Assembly (NCBI GenBank): GCA_030762895.1
Contig: JAUPTC010000177.1
Coordinates: 1 to 64,000, forward strand
From: Sophora flavescens
Lineage: Eukaryota > Streptophyta > Magnoliopsida > Fabales > Fabaceae
DNA length: 64,000 bases
Direction of reading: 5' to 3'
The position numbers and the translations under genes are program-made. The notes below the pieces were generated by a model. It ran no database searches. It was not told where the DNA came from and saw nothing but the letters and a program-made list of their open reading frames with translations. Each line of letters starts with the position of its first letter. The first letter of the stretch is position 1. Positions 1 through 11,595 of this stretch are shown one piece after another.

Positions 1-3000
1 TTAGGGTGTGAATTAGGGTTTATGAGTTGAATTAGGGTTTTGAGTTAAAAATTGGATTTTGGGTCAAAAATATGGTTAAAATTAGGGTTTTGGGTCAAAA
101 TTAGGGCTTGGGGTTAAAAGTTGGGTTTTGGGTTAAAATTAGGGATTTGGTTTAGGGATAGAATTAGGCTTTTGGGAAAAATTAGGGTATCGGGTCAAAA
201 TTAGGGTTAGGGTCAAATTTGGGGTCCAAATTAGGGTTTAGGGTTTGAATTAGTGTTTGAGTTTAAAATAGGGTTTTGGGTCAAAAATAGGGTTAGAATT
301 AGGGTTTTGGGTTAAAATTAGGGTTTTGAGTAAAAATTAGGGTTACGGGTTTAAATTAGGTTTTTGGGTCAAATATTGGGTTTAGGATCAAAATTAGGGT
401 TTAGGGTTTGAATTAGGGTTTTGAGTTAAAAATAGGGTTTGGGTCAAAAATAAGGTTAGAATTAGGGTTTGGGGTTAAATTTTGGGTATTGGGTCCAAAT
501 TAGAGTTTTGGCTCAAAATAAGAGTTTAGGGTTTGAATTAAGGATTTGAGTTAAATATAGGGTTTTGGGTCAAAAATAGGGTTAGAATTAGGGTTTTGGG
601 TTAAAATTAGGGCTTAGGATCAAAATTATGGTTTAGGGTTTGAATTTGGATTTTGAGTTTAAAATAGGGTTTCGGGTCAAAATTAGGGTTCTGGGTCAAA
701 ATTAGTGTTTAGGGTTTGAATTAGGCTTTTGGGTAAAATTAGGCTTTCGGATCAAAATTAGGGTTCTGGGTCAAATTTAGGGTTTAGGGTTTGAATTAGG
801 TTTTGAGTTTAAAATTGGGTTTTGGGTCAAAAATAGGGTTAGAATTAGGGTTTTGGGTTAAAATTAGGGTTTTGGGAAAAAATAGGGTTTTGAGTCAAAT
901 TTAAGGTTTAGGATCAAAATTAGGGTTTAGGGTTTGAATTAGGGTTTTGAGTTTAAAATAGGGCTTTGGGTCAAAATAGGGTTAGAATTAGGGTTTTGGT
1001 TCAAAACTTAGGTTTTGGGTCCAAATTTGGGTTTTGGGTCAAAATTAGGGTTTAGGGTTTGAATTAAGGTTGAATTAAAACAGGGTTTTAGGTCAAAAAT
1101 AAGGTTAGAATTAGGGTTTTGGGTTAAAATTAGGGTTTCGAGTCAAAATTAGGTTTTGGGTCAAATTTTGGGTTATGGTCAAAGTTCGGGATTAGGGTTT
1201 GATATAGGGTTGAGTTTAAAATAGGGTGTTGGGTCAAAAATAGGGTTAGTATTAGGGTTTTAGGTCAAAAATAGGGCTCTGGGTTAAAATTAAGGTTTTG
1301 TGTTAAACTTAGGGTTTTTGGTACAAATTAGGGTTTAGGGTTTGAACTAGGGTTTTGAGTTAAAGATATGTTTTTGGGTCAAAATAGGGTTATAATTAGG
1401 GTTTTGGGTTAAAATTAGGGTTCTGTGTCAAAATTAGGGCTTAGGGTTAGAATTTGGGTTAGAATTAGGATTTTGGGTAAAATTAGGGTTTTGGGGTCAA
1501 ATTTAGGGTTTAGGGTCAAAATAAGGGTTTAGTGTTTGTAATAGGGTTTTGAGTTTAAACTAGGGTTTTAGGTCAAAAATAGTGTTAGAATTAGGGTTTT
1601 AGGTTAAAATTAGGGCTTTGGGTTAAAATTTGGTCTTTGGGTCAAACATAGGGTTTAGGGTTTGAATTAGGGTTTTGAGTTAAAAATAGGTTTTTGGATC
1701 AGAAATAGGGTTAGAAATAGGATTTTGGGTTTAAATTACTGTTTTGGGTCAAATTTTGGATTCATGGTCAAAATTAGGGTCTAAGGTTGAGGGTTTGAAT
1801 TAGGGTTTTGAGTAAAAAATAGGATTTTGGGTTAAAAATTAGGGCTTAGGGTTAGAATTTGGATTTTGGTTAAAATTAGGGTTTCGGGGTCAAATTTAGG
1901 GTTTAGGGTCAAAATTAGGGTTTAGGGTTTGTAATAGGGTTTTGAGTTTAAAATAGGGTTTTGGGTCAAAAATAGTGTTAGAATTAGGGTTTTAGGATAA
2001 AATTAGGGCTTTGGGTTAAAATTAGGGTTTTGGGTCAAACATAGGGTTTAGGGTTTGAATTAGGTTTTCGAGTTAAAAATAGGTTTTTGGGTCAGAAATA
2101 GGGTTAGAATTAAGGTTTTGGGTTAAAATTAGGGTTTCGGGTCAAATTTTGGATTTAGGGTAAAAATTAGGGTTTAGGGTTTAGGGTTTGAATTAGGGTT
2201 TTGAGTTAAAAATAGGATTTTTGGTTTAAAATAGGGTTAGAATTAGGATTTTGGGTCAAAATTAGGGCTTTGGGTTAAAATTAGGGTTTGGGTTTAAAAT
2301 TAGGGTTTCCGGTCAAAATTAGGGTTCAGGGTCAATTTTAGGGTTTCAGATAAAAATTAAGGTTTTGGTTTTGAAATTAGGTATTTGGTTTAAAATAGGG
2401 TTTTGGGTCAAAAATACGATTATAATTATGGTTTTGGGTCAAAATTAGGGCTATGGGTTGAAATTAGGGTTATGGGTCAAAATTTTGGTTTTGGGTCCAA
2501 ATTAGGGTATAGGGTTTGAATTTGGGTTTTGGGTTAAAACCAGGGTTTTGGAACAAAATTAGGGTTCTTGGTCAAATTTAGGGTTTAGTTTCAAAATTAG
2601 GGTTTGAATTAGGGCTTTGTGTTAAAAAGAGGGTTTTGGGTCAAAAATAAGGTTAGAATTAGGATTTTGGGTTAAAATTTGGGGTTTCGGGTCAAAATTA
2701 GGGTTCTGGGTCAAAATTAGGGTTTATGGTTTGAAATAGGGTTAGAATTAGGCTTTTGGGTAAAATTAGGGTTTCGTGTCAAAATTACTGTTCTTGGACA
2801 AATTTAGGGTCCAAATTAGGGTTTAGGGTTTGAATTAGGTTTTGAGTTTAAAATAGGATTTTGGGTTAAAATTAGGGTTTTGAGTTAAAATTAGGGTTCT
2901 GGGTCAAAAATAAGGTTAGAATTAGGGTTTGGGGTTAAAATTTGGGTATTGGGTCCAAATTAGGGTTTTGGGTCAAAATTAGAGTTTAGGGTTTGAATTA

Positions 3001-6000
3001 AGGTTTTGAGTTAAAAATAGGGTTTTGGGTCAAAAATAGGGTTAGAATTAGGGTTTTGGTTTAAAATAAGGGTTTCGGCTCATAATTAGGGTTCTGGGTC
3101 AGATTTAGGGTTTATGGTTTGAATTAGGTTGTGAGTTTAAAATAGGGTTTTGGGTCAAAAATAAGGTTAGAATTAGGGTTTTGAGTTAAAATTGGGGTTC
3201 TGGGTCAAAATTAAGGCTTGGGGTTAGAATTAGGGTTTTGGGTAAAATTAGGGTTTCGGGTTAAAATTAAGGTTCGGGGTCAAATTTAGGGTTTAAGGTC
3301 AAAATTAGGGTTTTGGGTTTGAAATAGGGTTTTGGGTCAAAAATAGGGTTAGAATTAGGGTTTTAGGTCCAAATTAGGGCTTTGGGTTAAAATTAGGGTT
3401 TTGGGTCAAACATAGGGTTTAGGGTTTGAATTACGGTTTTGAGTTAAAATAGGTTTTTGGGTCAGAAATAGTGTTAGAATTAGGGTTTCGGGTTAAAATT
3501 AGGGTTTCGGGTCAAATATTGGGTTTAGTATCAAAATTAGGGTTTAGGGTTTTGAATTAGGGTTTTGAGTTAAAAATAGGATTTTGGGTCAAAAATAGGG
3601 TTAGAATTAGGGTTTTGGGTCAAAATTAGGGCATTGGGTTAAAATTTGGGTTTTGGGTTAAAATTTGGGTTTCGGGTCAAACTTAGGGTTCTGGGTTAAA
3701 ATTAGGGTTTTGAATTTAAAATAGGGTTTTGGGTTAAAATTATGGTTTTGAGTTAAAATTAGAGTTTTGGGAAAAATTAGGGTTCTGGGTCAAATTTAGG
3801 GTTTAGGATCAAAATTAGGGTTTAGGGTTTGAAGTAGGGTTTTATGTTTAAAATAGGGTTTTGGTTCAAAAATAAGGTTAGAATTAGGGTTTAGGGTTTG
3901 AATTAGGGCTTTGTGTTAAAAATAGGGTTTTGGGTCAAAAATAAGGTTAGAATTAGGGTTTTGGGTTAAAATTTAGGGTTTCGGGTAAAAATTAGGGTTC
4001 TGGGTCAAAATTAAGGTTTAGGGTTTGAATTCGGGTTAGAATTAGGCTTTTGGGTAAAACTAGGGTTTCGGGTCAAAATTACGGTTCTATGTCAAATTTA
4101 GGGTCCAAATTAGGGTTTACGGTTTGAATTAGGTTTTGAGTTTAAAATAGGGTTTTGGGTAAAAAATAGGGTTAGAATTATCGTTTTGGGTTAAAATTAT
4201 GGTTCTGGGTCAAATTTAAGGTTTAGGATCAAAATTAGGGTTTAGGGTTTGAATTAGGGTATTGAGTCAAAATTAGGGTTCTGGGTCAAATTTAGGGTTT
4301 CGGATCAAAATTAGGGTTTAGGATTTGAATTAGGGTATTGAGTTTAAAATAGGGTTTTTGGTCAAAAATAAGGTTAGAATTAGGGTTTGGGGTTAAAATT
4401 TGGGTATTGGGTCCAAATTAGGGTTTTGGGTCAAAATTAGAGTTTAGGGTTTGAATTAAGGTTTTGAGTTAAAAATAGGGTTTTCGGTCAAAAATAGGGT
4501 TAGAATTAGGATTTTGGTTTAAAATTAGGGTTTCGGGTCAAAATTAGGGTTCTGGGTCAGATTTGGGGTTTAGGGTTTTAAATAGGGTTTTGTGTTTAAA
4601 ATAGGGTTTTGTGTCAAAAATAGGGTTAGAATTAGGGTTTTGCGTTAAATTAGGGTTACGGGTCAAAATTAGGTGTTTGGGTCAAATTTAGGGTTTAGGG
4701 TGAAAATTAGGGTTTAGGGTTTGTAATAGGGTTTTGAGTTTGAAATAGGGTTTTGGGTCAAAAATACTGTTAGATGGGTTTTAGGTCAAAATTAGGGCTT
4801 TGGGCTAAAATTAGAGTTTTGGGTCAAACATAGGGTTTAGGATTTGAATTAGGGTTGAGTTAAAAATAGGTTTTTGGGTCAGAAATACGTTTAGAATTAG
4901 GGTTTTGGGTTAAAATTAGGGTTTCGTGTCAAATTTTGGGTTTAGGGTCAAAATTAGGGTTTAGGGTTTGAATTAGGGTTTTGAGTAAAAATTAGGATTT
5001 TGGGTCAAAAATAGGGTTAGAATTAGGGTTTTCGGTCACAATTAGGGCTTTGGGTTAAAATTAGGGATTTGGGTCAAAATTAGAGTTTAAGGTTTGAATT
5101 TAGTTTTTGAGTTAAAAATAGGATTTTGGGTCAAAATAGGGTTAGAATTAGGGATTTGGTTTAAAATTTGGGTTTCGGGTCAAAATTAGGGTTCTGGTCA
5201 GGTTTAGGGTTTAGGGTTTGAAATAGGGTTTTGAGTTTAAAATAGTGTTTTGGGTCAAAAATAGGGTTAGAATTAGGGTTTTGGTTCGATATTAGGGTTT
5301 CCGGTCAAAATTAGGGTTCTGGGTCAGATTTGGGGTTTAGGGTTTTAAATAGGGTTTTGAGTTTAAAATAGGGTTGTGTCAAAAATAGGGTTAGAATTAG
5401 GGTTTTGTGTTAAAATTAGGGTTACGGGTCAAAATTAGGTTTTTGGGTCAAATTTAGGGTTTAGGGTCAAAATTAGGGTTTAGGGTTTGTAATAGGGTTT
5501 TGGGTCAAAAATATTGTTAGAATTAGGGTTTTAGGTCAAAATTAGGGCTTTGGGCTAAAATTAGAGTTTTGGGTCAAACAAATGGTTTAGGATTTGAATT
5601 AGGGTTGAGTTAAAAATAGGTTTTTGGGTCAGAAATTCGTTTAGAATTAGGGTTTTGGGTTAAAATTAGGGTTTCGGGTCAAATTTTGGGTTTAGGGTCA
5701 AATTTTGGGTTTAGGGTCAAATTTTGGGTTTCGAGTTTGAATTAGGGTTTATGGTTTGAATTAGGGTTTTGAGTTAAAAATAGGTTTTTGGGTCAAAAAT
5801 AGGGTTAGAATTAGGGTTTCGGGTTAAAATTAGGTTTTCGGGTCGAATTTTGGGTTTAGGGTCAAAATTAGGGTTTAGGGTTTGAATTAGTGTTTTGAGT
5901 TAAAAATAGGATTTTGGGTCAAAAATAGGAATAGAATTAGGGTTTTGGGTCAAAATTAGGGCTTTGGGTTAAAATTAGGGATTTGGGTTAAAATTAGGGT

Positions 6001-7516
6001 TTTGGTTTAAAATTAGGGTTTCGGGTCAAAATTAGGGTTCTGGGTGAAGGGTTTCGGATCAAAATTTGGGTTTAGGGTTTGAAATAGGGTTTTGATTTTA
6101 AAATATGGTTTTCGGTCAAAATTAGGGCTTTGGGTTAGTATTAGTTTTTTGGGTCAAAATTTGGGGTTTGGGTCCAAATTAGGGTTATGGTTTTAATTTG
6201 GGTTTTGGGTTAAAACTAGGGTTTCGGATCAAAATTAGGGTTATGGGTCAAATTTAAGGTTTAGTTTCAAAATTAGGGTTGGAATTAGGGCTTTGTGTTA
6301 AAAATAGCGTTTTGGGTCAAAAATAAGGTTAGAATTAGGGTTTTGGGTTAAAATTAGGGTTCTGGGGTCAAAATTAGGGTTCTAGGTCAAAATTAGGGTT
6401 TTAGGTTTGAATTAGGGTTAGAATTAGCCTTTTGGGTAAAATTAGGGTTTCGGGTTAAAATTACGGTTCTGGGTAAAATTTAGGGTCGAAATTAGGGTTT
6501 AGGGTTTGAATTAGGTTTTATGTTTAAAATAGGGTCTTGGGTCAAAAGTAGGGTTAGAATTAGGGTTTTGGGTTAAAATTATGGTTTTGGGAAAAATTAG
6601 GGTTCTGGGTCAAATTTAGGGTTTAGGATCAAAATTAGGGTTTAGGATTTGAATTAGGGTTTTGAGTTTAAAATAGGGTTTTGGGTCAAAAATAATGTTA
6701 GAGTTAGGGTTTGGGGTTAAAATTGGGTATTGGGTCCAAATTAGGGTTTTGGGTCAAAATTAGAGTCTAGGGTTTGAATTAAGTGTTTGATTTAAAAATA
6801 GGTTTTGGGTCAAAAATAGGGTTAGAATTAGGGATTTGGTTTAAAATTAGGGTTTCGGGTCAAAATTAGGGTTAAGGTCGATTTAGGGTTTAGGGTTTGA
6901 AATAGGGTTTTGAGTTTAAAATAGGGTTTTGGGTCAAAAATAGGGTTAGAATTTGGGGTTGGCGTTGAAATTAGGGTTACGGGTCAAAATTAGGTTTTGG
7001 GTCAAATTTTGGGTTTAGGGTCAAAATTAGGTTTTAGGGTTTGAATTAGGGTTTTGAGTTAAAAATAGGGTTTTGGGTCAAAATAGGGTTAGAATTAGGG
7101 TTTTGGGTCAAAACTTGGGTTTTGGGTCCAAATTTGGGTTTTGGGTCAAAATTAGGGTTTAGGGTTTGAATTAAGGTTTTGAGTTAAAATAGGGTTTTGG
7201 GTCAAAAATAAGGTTAGAATTAGGGTTTGGGGTTAAAATTTGGGTATTGGGTCCAAATTAGGGTTTTGGCTCAAAATTAGAGTTTAGGGTTTGGATTAAG
7301 GTTTTGAGTTAAAAATAGGGTTTTGGGTCAAAATTAGGGTTCTGGGTCAGATTTAGGGTTTAGGGTCAAAATTAGGGTTTAGGGTTTGAAATAGGGTTTT
7401 GAGTTTAAAATAGGGTTTTGAGTCAAAATTAGGGCTTTGGGTTACAAATAAGGTTTTGGGTTTAAATTAGTGTTTAGGATCAAAATTAGGGTTTAGGGTT
7501 TGAATTAGGGTGTAAA
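1..7516 (+). repeat. Telomere-like degenerate satellite, block 1
   Basis: Continuous array of a degenerate unit of about 19-20 bp with consensus near TTAGGGTTTTGGGTCAAAA. Variants are GGGTTTGAA, GAGTTAAAA and a short TAGGGTTAGAA. Doublets of the plant telomere heptamer TTTAGGG recur. The plus strand is G/T/A-rich, and C is almost confined to GGGTCAAA and TTTCGGG. No long reading frame occurs because the unit brings stop codons into every frame. I see nothing else in these 7.5 kb. The right edge is an abrupt join to an antisense gypsy gag fragment. Whether the array lies near a chromosome end, or is interstitial, cannot be read from the sequence. Confidence 0.95.
4500..5750 (+). repeat. Tandem segmental duplication of about 0.77 kb in the satellite
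   Basis: A characteristic run of variants appears twice, about 767 bp apart, starting near 4558 and near 5325. It reads: CAGATTTGGGG, then GGGTTTTAAAT, then GGGTTACGGG, then GGGTTTGTAAT, then GGGCTTTGGGCTAAAA, then the shortened GGGTTGAGTT. The copies differ by a few substitutions and small indels. This shows amplification of a block of dozens of basic units, not only unit-by-unit slippage. Confidence 0.7.
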
Positions 7517-7722
7517 ATTAGCTGCTCTTTGTTCATCTGCCGCATCTCAGCATTCTGCTGGGTTTGCAATAGCATAGCAGCAGCTATGGTTTCCATTGTA
7601 TTTGGAGTCGAAGATGATCCTCCTCCATTATCAGTATTGTCAGCATTACCATTGACAGCTCCAATAATCCTTTATGGAGTTCTGTCACCGCGGTTAGTTG
7701 GACGTCCTCTTCCGCGAGCCAT
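7517..7722 (-). pseudogene. 5' fragment of gypsy gag (family B), with premature stop
   Basis: Reading from the ATG at 7722-7720, the frame starts MARGRGRPTNRGDRTP and then meets a TAA. It continues with an acidic, asparagine-rich stretch and a METIAAAMLLQTQQNAEMRQ-like segment, a typical gypsy Gag N-terminus ahead of the conserved gag domain. About 68 codons remain before the sequence merges into satellite. Neither the retrotransposon-gag core nor zinc knuckles are present. The start is supported by the arginine/glycine-rich opening, shared in style with the Gag at 42213, and by a 3' splice-like site just upstream of the ATG. Non-functional. Confidence 0.75.
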
Positions 7723-7726
7723 GATT

Positions 7727-10170
7727 CTGTAAAAGAAATCATCCACTCTTATTAGTATGACATATAATACCACATAGGGAAGTATATACATACCATATGC
7801 CATACCAATATTAATTTTCGCAGTAAAATCGGACGCACTACCCAACTTCTAAAGATAGTCAAAATCCGAGGTGGAATTAACTAGACACGGTCAGTAACAA
7901 CATCCTAGACCTCGCAGTCTTTAATTCTGATCGGACATAACCCCACAGTCCGTTTTAGAATCAAACTGCTCTGATACCACCAAATGAGACACCTCGTTGT
8001 GCCCCGGTGTTTTATTAGCTTAAAACCTTATTAATTAATTCCTTAATCGCGCACTCAGCGTGAAAAGTGTGTAAAAATTAAAACTTTATTTAAACAATCA
8101 TATAACTTCTGCAAATTAAACACACCAAGGTTGTAATATATAAATACACACATGTTTATTTATTACATTACCAAAACACTGTGAGGGTATCCTCTCTGTA
8201 GGATCCCTCACAGGCATATACTTAAACAAAAGTTGTGCTTAACGGAAAATATAAAACGTCTCAAGAGACGCACTGGCCATAGACTAGCTAGACCCTAATC
8301 ACCATGGGTCACGACACGACCTCCGGCTTCCGATTCATAGGGAGTTCCATCCAACCCCTCTTCGTTCGGCTCAGCCACAGGGTCTTCAAGTACGATCCCA
8401 TAAAAGATAAAATAAAACATACCGAAAGATACAGGGGATAAGAAACAGTTCTATCATCAAAAGCGGAACAGAATACATAGCACATAATATAATAATAGCC
8501 ACAGACACGCATCACTCAAAATCAACAATCATCCTCAATTCACTATATCATCCTCTACCCTCAGCCCCTGCAACTAAGACTTTATACTGATGTGGCCATC
8601 TTTACTCCTGTCACATTAGTCAGTAGTCCGAAACAGTCCAGTGCAAATAACTTTCGAACGCGTTAACGACTAAGCGAGTATTAGTCCAAAACAGTCCAGT
8701 ACCAAGAATATACGAATGCGTCAAGGAGTATCAATCCAGAATGGTCCAGTGCCAAGAATATGCAAACGTGTCAAGAACTAAAAGAATATTACGGTAGTCT
8801 ACCTCGGTATCCACATCCGTAGGGCACTCACCCGCAATATCCGATATCCCAAAATAGGATATCCTGACCTCGTGTGTTCCACTCACACGGCTGTGAATAA
8901 CAATACATCTATAAGTGAATCTCCCCAAATTACATCAATAACAACCTAGTGCCTCAACCTTCCATCAAAGTCTCAACATCTTTTTCCTCATAGATAAAAC
9001 CACTTAATTAGGCTAGGCACCTTTAAATCACCTTTATTCTCTCACCCAAACAATTATCTCCCGAACAACACATATCCTTACTTAAAAATCAGCTAAGCAC
9101 AATATTAAAAACCAGACAGATCATGCATAACACAATATCAGCAAATAATTAAAATACCACATAATATCACATAAGCAATGCAATAATAATAATAAATTCC
9201 ATCAACCTCAGATAAGATAAAATCATCCTAATGTTGATAAACCTAGAATCCCCAAATCACCATTGGTTTTACAGAAAAGGTTTCCAATATGATTTTGGTC
9301 TTGTCGATTACTCAACTACTAGTAGGGTTTAGGTCGCCCTACACAATTATTATATAATATGCTACTTATCGATTCCGATGGTAGAATGATTCTTTCCCCC
9401 ACCCGAGTTAGCACCGGAATTCCGACTTCGACGATCCTTGTTATCACACCACAGTTTAACAGTTTCTCCTTCAACCAAACAATACAACTATAATTAATCA
9501 ACAAAATCACTCTTAACCTAACTAGCTAGGTTTCGGCCTCCTAATTCAAAGTAGGGTTAGGATTCTCTTCTCATTCCAAGTTTTTGGATTCTAGTTCCTA
9601 TAGTCTTAGATAGCTTAGATAAATTATCATAACTTGGAAATATTAACAAAATAATTTATCTCCTTTTTAATTACGTTTCGGCCTCACTTGGTAAAATAGG
9701 CTAGGAAATTCATTTTGATTCATGATATTGGTTTTAGATTACATAGATACTTAAGAGTATTAACCAATCATTAGAATTCATTAATTTAACAAAATCTATA
9801 AACTCCTACACCCTATATTTTCGGCCAACACCATAAAATTAGGATGGAAATCTTTGTTGAAGTTAAGCTCTTAGATTATAACCATATAGGTATTAGAGAG
9901 CATGATACAAGTGATAGAATTTAGTAATGACACAAAAACTTCACACTCACTTTCTCACCTAGGTCTGGCCAAGAATGGTTAATAGGGAAGGAAAATGACT
10001 TTGATCACATGCTTTTCGATAATGAAAGTAGGGATTATATCTAGATCATAGAAATTGGTTTCACATTTTTATGAATTTTCTAGAATTATTACAAGTTCTA
10101 GATCTAGAAATGGAAAACCATGACATATGAAGAACAAAAGCTTAAACAAGAGATGAGATGATCATGTTAC
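7727..10170 (-). other. Candidate leader intron of family B (LTR donor to pre-gag acceptor)
   Basis: The minus strand has CTTGAG/GTAACATG with the donor GT at 10170-10169. A polypyrimidine-rich acceptor TTTCTTTTACAG ends at 7727, four bases before the gag ATG. A CTAAT branch-like motif lies about 30 nt upstream of the acceptor. Splicing would join a short LTR leader directly to gag and remove most of the LTR plus the PBS. The plus-strand family at 38150 has sites at the equivalent positions. This is inferred from sequence signals only. Confidence 0.4.
7968..7979 (-). promoter_or_regulatory. Primer binding site of the family-B element
   Basis: The minus strand reads TGGTATCAGAGC, which matches the usual plant gypsy site complementary to the 3' end of initiator tRNA-Met. 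It lies a few bases inside the LTR edge at 7985, which fixes the element's orientation and LTR boundary. Confidence 0.85.
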
Positions 10171-10330
10171 CTCAAGTTAGGAAAGTAGAAGAAGAATAGA
10201 TGATGATCTTGGCAAGCTTTGTAATGGAATCACTTGGAGCTCTTGAAGAATGAAAATGGAGTTTAAGTGTTTTTGGTGAAGAAATGAAGAAGATGAGTGA
10301 AATGGTGAGGGGAGGCCACGGTTTTGAGGG

Positions 10331-10338
10331 CTTTTATA
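10331..10338 (-). promoter_or_regulatory. TATA box in the family-B LTR
   Basis: The minus strand reads TATAAAAG within CCCTATAAAAGCCC. It is the clearest TATA element in the LTR. It is followed by a purine-rich leader and, about 160 nt downstream, by a 5' splice-like site at 10170-10169. This suggests the U3/R boundary lies roughly 30 nt downstream of the TATA. Confidence 0.55.
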
Positions 10339-10521
10339 GGGGAAATCTTAGGCCTTGTTTGGTTTTTTAACTTTTAGATTAATGGGTTTTGTGATTATTT
10401 AATTAATATAAGCTTAACCATAGTTAATAATTAACTTAACTAGGGTTACTTTGCTAACTATGGTTAATAAATATGTGGCTCACATTTGATGGAGGTGTGG
10501 CTGATTTTGGGCCACACCTAG

Positions 10522-10853
10522 TGACTCACCAATGAGTCACCGATCCTATCCGTTAGCGGTTCCGGAAATTCAGACGCAAACTCCGTCATTTTACCGGTTT
10601 TTTGAGAGGAAAATAATGAAACGAAAGCAAAATAAAATAGGTATGATTTATTGGAGGTGGATGCACGAAATTGGAGAGATGAGGGAGGTATACAACCATG
10701 TAAAATGAGTGGTTAAAAGTGCGTAGATGCGTCTTGTTAATACCCGCGAAAGCTTGGGGGTATTTTGGTCTTTTTACCTAAAAGTCATGATTACTTGCAT
10801 TTAATGTTCATAAATGCTTGGTGAGTCATGGTGGTGACTCACCCCATGACTCA
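10522..10853. promoter_or_regulatory. Cluster of TGAGTCA/TGACTCA motifs in LTR U3
   Basis: Five copies of the GCN4/bZIP-type heptamer lie at 10522-10528, 10533-10539, 10822-10828, 10835-10841 and 10847-10853, in both orientations and upstream of the TATA box. The related LTR at 16138-19499 has copies at 16425 and 16439 plus a near copy at 16451. The LTR at 38150 has one at 38804. A role as bZIP binding sites is inferred from the motif only. Confidence 0.4.
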
Positions 10854-11595
10854 GCTCCTCCGGTGTCCGGTTTTGTCTCTGTACCTCCGTCTCGACTTCA
10901 CCGGTTCCCGATTAGGGTTTTACGCTCGTATAAAAGCGTAATATTTCGTTTTCGACTGAAAATTTTCAAACTAACCAAACTCATTGGAAATATGATTTAA
11001 ATATAAACCACTTAGTTCACGAGTCAAAATTAGGTTTTTTGATCATTAAAATCTTACTGTCAGTGAAAACACCGATCGCATTTTCCGTCCGAACTTTTAC
11101 CAAAATTCGTCCGAATAAACATAATATTTTATTTCTGATCAGAAATTTGGAAAGTAGACTTACTCACGGACAAAATATAAAAAAATCTACAAATTTCATT
11201 TTTCGGGCCAAATTAGGGATTTCTGTCAGTATAAAATTATACTGTCAGTTAAAAAAACGCAGACCGGTTTCCGTCTGAGTTTTAAACCCAAATTTTTACT
11301 AGAGCTTCCTACCGTAGAGTAAGTTCCATATATGATTTTGTTTTTTCAAAAATCATTTCCTAAATCTCAGATAAAATTTAAATAAATATATTTTTACCCA
11401 GTTAAACAGCGTATTAAAAAAATCAGGTTGTTACAAAGAGCATTACTATAGGGCCTATCATCCCAACTAGGTTGGCACCATAGGCACTAACAATCACATG
11501 TAGCACATCTAAAATTTAATGAAAAAAGACAAAAGAATACAAAGAAGAGAAACAAGCATGGGGGGACATGGACCAAAACCCATGGAGATAAGGAA

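Larger units (their letters stand above)
7517..11435 (-). mobile_element. Truncated Ty3/gypsy LTR element (family B): 5' LTR, PBS, leader, gag start
   Basis: On the minus strand this reads in order: a complete LTR (11435 to 7985, TGTAACAACC...TGTCTCA), a primer binding site, about 250 bp of leader, and the first part of gag. It stops abruptly against the satellite at about 7516. The rest of gag, pol and the 3' LTR are absent. The LTR is a distant relative of the LTRs at 16138-19499 and 38150-42027. For example, all carry a stretch with CTAGATCTAGA or its equivalent followed by AAAATGTGAAACC and TTTCTATG. No target-site duplication can be tested because one end is missing. Confidence 0.8.
7985..11435 (-). 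repeat. Long LTR of family B (3451 bp)
   Basis: The ends are TG (minus strand, 11435) and CA (7985). The PBS begins five bases beyond the inner end. The LTR contains no supported gene; short open frames in it do not match anything and are not shared with related LTRs. A TATA box lies at 10331-10338. Several TGAGTCA/TGACTCA motifs lie upstream of it, and a donor-like AG/GTAAC about 160 nt downstream. At 3.45 kb it is long for a plant LTR but within the range for Tekay-like elements. Confidence 0.8.

Noticed and set aside
1..7516. The window start as a true chromosome end (telomere)
   Set aside because: The repeats are degenerate with an extra non-telomeric tail, are not uniform TTTAGGG, and continue on the far side of several insertions. 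This is telomere-like satellite, not a telomere.
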